A stretch of DNA of 64,000 nucleotides, taken from contig OX459099.1 in the NCBI GenBank assembly GCA_949775045.1, forward strand, positions 17,902,741 to 17,966,740. Reading direction: 5' to 3'. This document shows positions 34,602-64,000 of this stretch, in pieces. The stretch comes from Metridium senile (Eukaryota > Cnidaria > Anthozoa > Actiniaria > Metridiidae). Each line of letters starts with the position of its first letter. The first letter of the stretch is position 1. The notes beneath the pieces are model-generated. The model made no database searches and was not told the DNA's origin. It saw only the letters and a program-made list of their open reading frames with translations. The position numbers and the translations under genes are program-made.

Positions 34602-36133
34602 TATATACAAAACTTGTAGAGTTGGTTTGCTACAGGAAGTGAATGGTTAATAGGTCTGCCTATAATAGACAAGACATGTGTCATTTTATTTATAATATTC
34701 ATAAACAATCGTGACTCCGTTGGTTACCGTTGTTATGCAATAAATATTATGAATTGTTTAAATTATGACGTCATTGGTGTCCGTATGAACAGCGTGTGAC
34801 GTCATAACTATTATCAATGACTTACTGTAAAGTGTTTTTAGTGTTAATGATGTATGTACCGGTAATAGAATCCTTTATTTAAGACATCGTTTTATTGATC
34901 AGTATCCTTAGAGATATTATGATGTTAAATTGTGTTTATATATTTTCACACAAGACGGTTACCAGTAATATAACGTCGAATTTCGCGACAATTTCTGTTA
35001 ATTTTTTTTTTTTTTTGATATTTTACTCACGATATCCAAAGCATGTTTATATTATTCACAGAAAAAGACAGAAATAGGAACTTTTGTAACCCAGCGTTCA
35101 AAATCAAATAAAAATGCTGTTGATTTTCCAAGGTCAGTTACTAAATGCAAAATGTATAAATCGTTTATCTAGCTGACGTTAAACGTCGTCAATCCTTCAT
35201 CGAGATGTCGTCAGAAACGCCATTAACTAGTGTATACATATTTTGTTGGTTACTGGTTTTCACTAGCGACGCAACGCAAGCGCAAATACAAGGGTTAATT
35301 TTAGAGTGAAAACGAGACGTGAATAAGCGCAAGCGCAAACAAACTATTCACTAGTGCCACGCGCAAGCACAAGCGCAAACGCAAGAAAAAAGGTTTTCAC
35401 GACGAAATAAGGTCTCTTGCGCTTGCGCTTGTGTTTGCGCTTGTGCTTACGCCGCTAGTGAAAACTAGGCTTAAAACTGTAGATTCAGAAACTGTAAATT
35501 ATAAACTTGGTATCGTCATAAAAGACTACATTTGAAAACATTTTACTTGTTAATCAATTAAAATGCGACAAAGTTATCTATTATCTATACTGGACCACCT
35601 TTCTGAAAATATCCTCTATGTATGTTTGTTTACATGTGTCATACGATATGACGAAATACTGTTTGTTGTTTGTTAGATTAACAGTCAAAGATTGTGTGAT
35701 GTGATCGATTATAACGCGACAATAGTCAATCATGACACCTGCCTCATGTCAAATAAGACTAAATACTAGACGAGATAGGGGGCAGTAAAAAGCTGTTATC
35801 ATTCAAGCTAGTACTTCTTGATTAATACATACTACATTAAAGATATTCCCTGTAGGGTTTTGGAAATGATAAGCCATTATCGCCGGAAAGCGTGAATGAC
35901 AGCCGTTCTTACAATATAGCACTATTAATGAGTTGTCATAGCAATGGTGAATAACTGAGGACGTGAGAAAATAAACTCCAGGTTTTTGCAAATGAATTTT
36001 ATGAAAGGCAAAAGCCATCAACAGTGACAAGGTATTACCGTTGGACGTTTGTTTATCTGTTCCTCGATTAATTCCTATTTATTTTAATGAACAAATAACA
36101 CAGACAAATTACCACTGAAATTATCTTTACACA
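34602..36133. other. Intergenic stretch, mostly unique
   Basis: No gene recognised. Contains the foldback element at 35253-35470 and the upstream region of the gene at 36134. Confidence 0.4.
35253..35470. mobile_element. GCGCAAGCGCAA word-array foldback element
   Basis: The ends CTGGTTTTCACTAGCGACGC and GCCGCTAGTGAAAACTAGG are inverted. The inside is filled with GCGCAAGCGCAAA/TTTGCGCTTGCG words in both orientations. Confidence 0.8.
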
Positions 36134-36544
36134 ATGGTAGAAAATTTCCGCATGAAATTTCAAATGGATCCGGATTTGCCCTCCGTTTTGGTCATGCAAA
36201 GTTCGACGCATTTTAGAGAGGTTTTGAATGAAATGCTACAAGGAGAGAATGATACTAGCAGCACAATACAAAGGGCCTCAAGTCCTCGACTTCCTCCCAT
36301 CCATTTAACCGACGAAGAATCTGACATCAAGGAGATACAAAACGAGAATTCTACCAAAAATATCGGCAAACTGCCTCCGAATAAACACTTGGAAAGTATC
36401 GAAAACGTCTCGTCTCTGAAACTGGAGAAAAAGGAATCGATCGATAGCGAATTTCTTCAAGTGCCAGAGATTGTAAGCGAGGAAAATGATACCAAACTGA
36501 ACTCTCTCGTTACTAATACGCCAGCGAAAAAGTGGGAATCCTGA
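36134..36544 (+). CDS. Small single-exon protein of unknown function, possible family relative
   Basis: A 136-codon frame whose ATG has A at -3 and G at +4. The protein is polar and acidic with a central SSPRLPPIHLTDEE and no membrane or signal segment. MVENFRMKFQMD at its start resembles MINTFRMEH of the 323-residue protein, and FREVLNEM resembles FAAVLAEI near the start of the 673-residue protein. VLKSW and CRYLR are absent. The link to that family is suggestive only. It could also be the last exon of a longer gene. Confidence 0.5.
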   Translation: MVENFRMKFQMDPDLPSVLVMQSSTHFREVLNEMLQGENDTSSTIQRASSPRLPPIHLTDEESDIKEIQNENSTKNIGKLPPNKHLESIENVSSLKLEKKESIDSEFLQVPEIVSEENDTKLNSLVTNTPAKKWES

Positions 36545-36605
36545 GAATCGGCCATTGAGGATAAACGAACAGTTTAAAGGAACGATAAACCAATGACATA
36601 TATAT

Positions 36606-37385
36606 CACTATACAGTAGCGATTTGATCTCCTGTACTCTTTGTTTTTGACCAAAGGATCGTTTAAATGAACACAAAAACGATTGACAATCAAAACGACTC
36701 GAAAAAGTGAGAATTACAGTTAAAATATTTATTTAGCTATGCCAGATGTTTAGTGGATATATTTTATCCTGTGCTTATATTATAGTAGCTATTGAATTTA
36801 CAATTATTGAACTATATTATACAAAGTACAGAATTTTAAGATTTTTGTCGTTTTTTTTTATACCTAAACTGATAAGTGTGATTTCAGTTTTAGAAATAGG
36901 CCTCGTTCAGACATAAAAATATATACAAAAAATAAGAAAAAAACATATATATACTAGGCAATTCTATCATATTTTACTTTTCTTCATTTATTAAAATATC
37001 ACTACAATAGCGATTTGATCTCCTGTAAAATTTGTTTTGACCAAAGGATCGTTTGAATGAAAATAAGAACGATTGACCATCAAAACGACTCGAAAAAGTG
37101 ACAATTACAGTTAAAATATTTATTTAGCTTCGCCATATGTTTAGTAGATATACTTGATCAAAAGCTTCTACTATAGTAGCTTTTGAATAAACAATATGTT
37201 AAACTATCTAACACACATTTTAAGATTTTTTATAAATAAATATTGTGTGTGATTTCAGTTTTAGAAATAGGACTCGTTCAGCCAAAAGAAATAAGATAAA
37301 ATAAAAATAATAAAAAAATTCTTGGTATTATAATTCTATCATATATTTTATTTTAACTTCATTTATCATTTTTTCTCTAAAAAGT
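36606..37385. repeat. Tandem duplication downstream of the 36134 gene
   Basis: Two ~390-bp copies beginning TAGCGATTTGATCTCCTGTA and sharing GACCAAAGGATCGTTT, CAAAACGACTCGAAAAAGTG and CAGTTAAAATATTTATTTAG in order. If the upstream frame is a gene, this lies in or just past its 3' UTR. Confidence 0.88.
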
Positions 37386-38135
37386 CTACAGAAAGCTATT
37401 TATGTTTTATATATCACAGACCCTCGTCATAAATGACGCAAAATGACTTTTACAATTAAAGTAAAAAAAATATTTTATTATTTTAACACTGTCGTATGAA
37501 AGAACTATCATAAATTGATATATTCATGGAAGATTCGCTGCTCTGTGCATATAATGAAAATAAAGTTATGCTAAATCAAAGTGTAAGGATTTATGTATGT
37601 AATTTTCTGTTGAGAGCTTTGTGGTTTCGTTTTGTTGTATTTTTTTATTTTTAAATTCTTATAACTTGAAAATTTAATATCTTTTTAATCAAATTTAGCC
37701 AAACTTTCACAGGTTATTGTCAGGGGATTGTTATCCTATGATAGCTTACTTCCCCTTAACATATCAGCATTTTTATATGCTATGATAATAAGTTGGCGGC
37801 CATTATGACAAAATTAAAGGTCTATAGAAGAAGCATTTAATATAAAAAGTATTTTTTTATGAATTCAATACGAATGCTGCCCTTGACTACTTTTAGCACA
37901 TTGGTGGTACTCGTTTTTAGTTTATTAAAAGAACTTCATTAACTGCGATTAAAAGGATTATTTGTAGATTATATAAACTAAGCGACAGTGTCATTTTAAA
38001 TTCGCAAGATCAAAAAACAGTTAATCTAAGACTTTGATATAAAAGTATATTTTTAGTTTGAAAATAACCATATGCAAACCGATGTGTTTGGGTAACATTC
38101 TCCAACCGAAAAAGACTAACTGCTTAAAACCATGT
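37386..38135. other. AT-rich intergenic sequence
   Basis: Nothing recognised on either strand. Confidence 0.5.
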
Positions 38136-38139
38136 AAAC

Positions 38140-38395
38140 AAATATAAACAAACGAACGAGCGCACGCACGCACGCACGAACAAACGAACGAACAAACAAA
38201 CGAACAAACAAACAAACAAACGAACGAACAAACGAACAAACAAACGAACGAACGAACTTACGAAAAAACTAACAAACAAACGAACAAACAAACAAACAAA
38301 CGAACGAACGAAGGAACGAAGGAACAAACGAACAAACTAACAGTTAACAAAAAACAAACAAACAAATAAGTAAACAAAAAAAAGGAAAACCCAAC
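38140..38395. repeat. AACA/AACG tetranucleotide array
   Basis: Impure repeats of AACAAACG/AACGAACA. Open frames rich in Val, Cys, Phe and Leu on the minus strand arise from it. Confidence 0.92.
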
Positions 38396-38865
38396 AATAC
38401 AATAAACAAGCAATTGAACGAACAAACAAGAACCGCTAAACCCGCCGGAAAGCACACAGAAATGAACACACACACACACAAAAAAAAATAGAAAAGTTGA
38501 GGATGATATATTATATCTAATGATGTATAAAAACACTCAAAATCCACTTTATTAAAAGTAAATTCCCTGTTGCAAATGACTGGTCTTATACCGAGACTGT
38601 CGCCAGAATGTCTTTAGCGATAGCCATTTATGAAACTGTCTTATAGAGAAGATTTTGACTGTATGATTTTTTCCAACAAAATTGCTTACAATTTCGAGTG
38701 AAGCCAGGCTTGTATCTTTAAGAGCACTCGCTTTTTGCTCCACTAGATAATAGCTCTTTCTGTTCCTTCGTTAGTTAATAACACTATATTTTAGTTCTTT
38801 TCCCTTTTTACTGTTTCTAATTTTTCGTCGAAGGGTATATATAGGCTGCGTCGGTGTATATTGAA

Positions 38866-39058
38866 GAAATAGAAAACGAGGCAGCGTGCTCTGTTGAGTT
38901 ATAGAGCACGCGGGGATTTTAAGAAGACGAGAGAAGCGTTAGGAGAAGCACGACGCGTAGCGGAGTGCTTCTCAGCGCTTCTCGAGTCTTCTTAAAATTC
39001 CCAAGTGCTCTATAACTCAACAGAGCACTGCTGCCGAGTTTTCTATTTCTTTTATAAA
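38866..39058. mobile_element. Foldback element GAAATAGAAAACGAGGCAGC
   Basis: GAAATAGAAAACGAGGCAGC and CTCTGTTGAGTTATAGAGCA on the left are complemented on the right. A further piece of the arm recurs at 39095-39130. Confidence 0.8.
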
Positions 39059-39171
39059 ATATTCAGTAGTTAAAATCAAACAAATCGACGCTCCGTGCAC
39101 TGTTGAGTTATAGAGAACGCTTCTCAGCCAATCAGAGCGCGCGATATAAATCAAATATTTTATAAATAGAG

Positions 39172-39320
39172 GATATTACATGGGCGCACGGAGATATGAA
39201 TTTTATCTTCGAGTGTTGATAAGATATCCCACGAGTGAGCGCAGCGAATGAGTGGGATATCTTTTCAACACGAGAAGATAAAATTCATATCTCCAAGCGC
39301 ACATGTAATGTTCTGTTTAT
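39172..39320. mobile_element. ACATGGGCGC foldback MITE, copy 2
   Basis: Same ends (ATTACATGGGCGCACGGAGA and complement) and same centre (ACGAGTGAGCGCAGCGAAT) as the copy at 18797-18935. Adjacent at 39355-39455 is another small hairpin with GATATCAC words. Confidence 0.82.
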
Positions 39321-39540
39321 TATATAACAGATTGAAGAAATTTTTTTTTTGAAAGTTGATTGGTTGAGAGTGATATCACACATGTGCGATATCAATGATA
39401 TCTTCATGGCTAGGATAGGCTTTTTATCTAGTTGATATCACTCGGTATACCACTATATGTTATATAATAAAATGAATTTTGTAACACCGCGTATACAGAA
39501 ATGCTGACTTAACTTTACCTTTTCCCGCTTTTTATATATA

Positions 39541-39884
39541 CTCAATAGAGTAGTTTCACATAAGCCGGCTCTTGTATGCTTATGTCTTTCTTGTATGCTA
39601 ATGAAGTCGTTGACAAGAAATATAACGAATTCACGTGCATACGTTGTTATAATAGAAAGCGCGTACTTCATTTCTATTTTTTTATTAAACAAAAGTAACA
39701 ACATAATCTTTATTTAAGCCAGCAATGCATTTTGTACTTATTTCTTAACTTATTTATTGATTTTCTAAGAAAGACTGTTATTGCGTATGCACGTGAATTT
39801 GTTATATTGCTTGTCAACGACCTCATTACCATATAAGAAACAAATTAGCATACAAGAACCGGCTTATGTGAAACTACTCAATAT
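39541..39884. mobile_element. Foldback element AGTAGTTTCACATAAGCCGG
   Basis: Arms of about 100 bp: AGTAGTTTCACATAAGCCGG, CTTGTATGCTAAT and TTGACAAGAAATATAAC on the left are complemented on the right. Non-coding. Confidence 0.85.
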
Positions 39885-39892
39885 CTCTCTTA

Positions 39893-39945
39893 GTCCAACT
39901 CTTTGACTCCGACGAAATGCCAAAGCTCGAAACGTCAGCATTGTT
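39893..39945. repeat. Retroelement-like core CCGACGAAATGCCAAAGCTC
   Basis: CTCCGACGAAATGCCAAAGC followed by TCGAAACGTCAG matches 44439-44472 (CTCCGACGAAGGGCTAAATT then TCGAAACGTCAG). I know this phrase as a common piece of dispersed invertebrate retroelements. Confidence 0.55.
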
Positions 39946-40227
39946 TTCGATGTTACAAATTTCATTAAATTACCTATCTTGATTTGCAATGTGGATGTTT
40001 TGGTCTTGACATTTGCCGCCAACTAAAGTCACAAATCGAAAACTCGTTTATTTTTTCAAAATATTGTAGTTACTTTTAAGTACCAATATCACATACCGTT
40101 AAATATAAAGGGGACTTTTTAATTTTTATATTGAATTAGTAAAACAAGGCACTATATAAATGACGAAGAAGTGTCACTCATAATATTGTTGTGTTTTAAA
40201 ATAGAATTTAGCATATGAATAAATTAA

Positions 40228-40447
40228 GGCAATAGTTCCCTGCGCCATCTTGAAAGATAGCCGAGCCTTTGCATTGAAGCGAGACGAACTTTGAGCTTTC
40301 AATGATAGAGACACGTGAATAATTGTCCTGTAAGGTGTTGAAAGGTCTCTACAGAGTTAATAGAACTCTGATCTCTATCATTGCAAGCTCAACGTTCGTC
40401 TCGCTTGGATGCAAAGGCCTGGCTACCTTTCAAGATGGCGCAGGGAA
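40228..40447. mobile_element. Foldback element CCCTGCGCCATCTTGAAAG
   Basis: CCCTGCGCCATCTTGAAAG and ATTGAAGCGAGACGAAC on the left are complemented on the right with few changes; about 220 bp in total. Confidence 0.8.
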
Positions 40448-40588
40448 ATGTGAGGGCAAAGGTCTTCAATGTAAACACCTTCAGGAGATCAATGATTACA
40501 CCATAGTAAAAAATCAAGAATATTTTAATAATCACGATATATTCTTCTTTATATATGATATAAATAAGACAGCCATGTTTACCATATT

Positions 40589-40844
40589 ACTCGAATAAGC
40601 GCCGCATTTTAACGCTATCATGTTTCTCTAGAACAGAATTGGAAATCTTTTTTTATCAAAAGCTATATTCTCCAGAACAGAATTGGAAATATTTTTTTTT
40701 TATCAAAAGCTACATTCTCCAGCTCAAAGTAATTATATTTCACTGCTCGTCCATAAAGTATCTTCCCAATATTCGTAGTTCTGATCAAGAAGGGGACTGT
40801 GAGATCGAGAAAGATTTAATAAGCGCCGCGGCGCTTATTCGAGT
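40589..40844. mobile_element. ACTCGAATAAGCGCCGC element
   Basis: The ends ACTCGAATAAGCGCCGC and GCGGCGCTTATTCGAGT are inverted. The body has a direct repeat of AACAGAATTGGAAAT...ATCAAAAGCTA. A related partial copy is at 42906-43085. Confidence 0.8.
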
Positions 40845-40888
40845 GAATACGCTATGTCAAATACAAACAATAACGCTACTATATATAT

Positions 40889-41181
40889 ATACCTATTTTA
40901 AAAATCGTTGTTGCAAACAAAGCCACAGTCCACACTCTGAAGCCTGCAAAGGATGTCGGTATTTCTTCTCTTGTTATCGATATATTCATAGTATGTTTTG
41001 GTTGTACGTGTTTGTGTTATATGACCATAACAAGTTGTTGCAGTGGTAGATTTAAATACAAATATTTCTTTAAAAAAACGTGTAATAAATCACAAATTAA
41101 GTCCATGTAACTGACATCCTTTGCAGGCTTTAGAGTGTGGACTGTAGCTTCGGCTGCGACAGCGATTTTTGAAATAGGTGA
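40889..41181. mobile_element. TACACCTATTTCAA-type element in the XPO6 3' UTR
   Basis: Same core as 20411-20711 and 25655-25966 (CAGTCCACACTCTGAAGCC, CAAAGGATGTCGGTA, then complement GGCTTTAGAGTGTGGACTG) with a decayed left end. Its right end GAAATAGGTGATAT is within about 8 bp of the XPO6 stop codon. Confidence 0.85.
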
Positions 41182-41188
41182 TATGGGT

Positions 41189-62907
<21,719 letters not shown>

Positions 62908-62961
62908 CTAGTAAATAACAAACATCAACTAAATTAGTATATATTTATAAGTATGTAATGT

Positions 62962-63912
62962 GTTGGTACCTATTCTCGGGCACCAAAGCAAATTACACGA
63001 AAATAATGTGATTCTGTTGAGTTTTTTTTTTTTTACTTACCATGTTAATAATATTCACTGTATATTCACTTTTATAAGTTTTTTGGAGTAAATATATTAT
63101 TTCGCAAACAGACATTTGAGCAAAGTTTATTCATGCACTCGGAGTACTTATTCTCGGGCGCCGAACCCATTCTCGGGCAACCGAAACTTATTCTCGGGCG
63201 ACCGAAAAAAAAATCCCGAAATAACATATAAAATACTTACAATTAACGCAAAGATCGTTCTATTTACTTTTTATGTTCAATTTACTTTTTATTATTCGTG
63301 ACATGGTTTTTAAAGCTATCGTTTTCAACGTTTTGTGTTCATCCGTAAGTTGCTATCTTGCTACGTCTTTTCGGTACTTCGTTCAACGACAACACAATAC
63401 GATAATTTTTAGAGATTGAAAACTGAGTTTGAAATCACCTTGAGCTACTTTTACCAAAGCGGATTGAAAAGAAACAGCTGAAAACTTTCAGATCTTTGGC
63501 TGCCCGAGAATAGGTTCACGGGATTGCTGTGGTGAGAATACTTATGGTTTGCGGTAATTGAGTGAATACAGCGACCCAAACAGTTTCATTGGATTCAAGC
63601 TGGCCGGTTTTACGGTTTTAAGTGAAAAGTTATGACTTTCAAAGCGGATTTTCTGCTATTTGTTTCCTTTTTTCTGAATTATAATCGAAAATTCGAATCA
63701 ACGGCAATGGAAGCCGGTAAGTTATTCTATTGTAAACTTGTGATTTTACATAGATTTAACACAAACTTTGAAGACTTTCAATGAAAACATGCAAACATCA
63801 ACAAAATAAACACGAAGGAAAAATATCAATGTTGTCATTTGTGTATTAATTATTTATTATTTTTTCGTGGTGCCCGAGAATAGGGACTGCCCGAGAATAG
63901 GTACCAATACCT
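62962..63912. mobile_element. TTCTCGGGC word-array element upstream of XPO6 exon A
   Basis: The ends TTGGTACCTATTCTCGGGCA and TGCCCGAGAATAGGTACCAA are inverted. TATTCTCGGGC or its complement occurs about eight times, clustered toward both ends. About 950 bp, non-coding, in the XPO6 intron that continues off the window. Confidence 0.85.
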
Positions 63913-63929
63913 TAATTTATTATTTAATT

Positions 63930-64000
63930 GTTGTCATAATCAAAACTACAGTCCACACTCTGAAGCCTGCAAAGGATGTCGGTAATATCAACATAATTTG
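63930..64000. mobile_element. Edge of another CAGTCCACACTCTGAAGCC element
   Basis: CTACAGTCCACACTCTGAAG, then CCTGCAAAGGATGTCGGTAA as in the elements at 20411, 25655 and 40889; cut by the window end. Confidence 0.75.

Overview
This is a 64-kb window of AT-rich animal nuclear DNA. It has spliced genes with GT-AG introns, many short inverted-repeat transposons and long tandem arrays, and no operons or bacterial features. Its two confident multi-exon genes, an ephrin and exportin-6, are metazoan. The strong conservation of exportin-6 with vertebrates and the density of foldback MITEs suggest a cnidarian, probably an anthozoan. The taxon is inferred, not proven.

Layout. (1) 1577-15784, plus strand: a complete five-exon transmembrane (B-type) ephrin gene with an 11.5-kb first intron; the spliced product is 358 aa. 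(2) 15.8-19.9 kb: a field of foldback elements and a non-LTR reverse-transcriptase remnant. (3) 19.5-33.3 kb, minus strand: a small family of intronless genes for disordered, Ser-Pro-rich basic proteins that share three collinear motifs (RRKSR-x-F, VLKSW, CRYLR). It consists of a broken copy at 20.7-21.5 kb, its intact segmental duplicate at 25980-26951, and a larger relative of 673 aa at 31230-33251 with a 20-residue tandem repeat. A short plus-strand gene at 36134-36544 may be a distant relative. (4) 33.3-41 kb: mostly repeats. (5) 41189 to the right edge, minus strand: exportin-6 (XPO6), the nuclear export receptor for profilin-actin. Seventeen exons are resolved, giving the C-terminal 818 residues and the stop codon. 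The N-terminal ~300 residues lie beyond the right edge.

The most notable structure is in the XPO6 introns. Nine of the 16 introns carry a tandem array. Where the array does not fill the intron, it always sits on the 5' splice-site side, often 0-30 bp from the exon. In one intron a 98-bp unit has copied the 3' splice site plus about 51 nt of the next exon eight times, giving a series of decoy acceptors upstream of the real exon.

Other themes: a MITE family with CACAGGG ends and 7-bp target duplications; tiny near-perfect palindromes with 9-bp duplications; several unrelated foldback elements built from repeats of one short word in both orientations; and a TACACCTATTTCAA-ended element lying within about 15 bp of the stop codons of two unrelated genes. 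No transposase gene was seen, so all these DNA elements must be moved in trans or be dead. No CRISPR array, canonical tRNA or rRNA gene was found. All identities come from reading translations and recalled family sequences; no database search was run.
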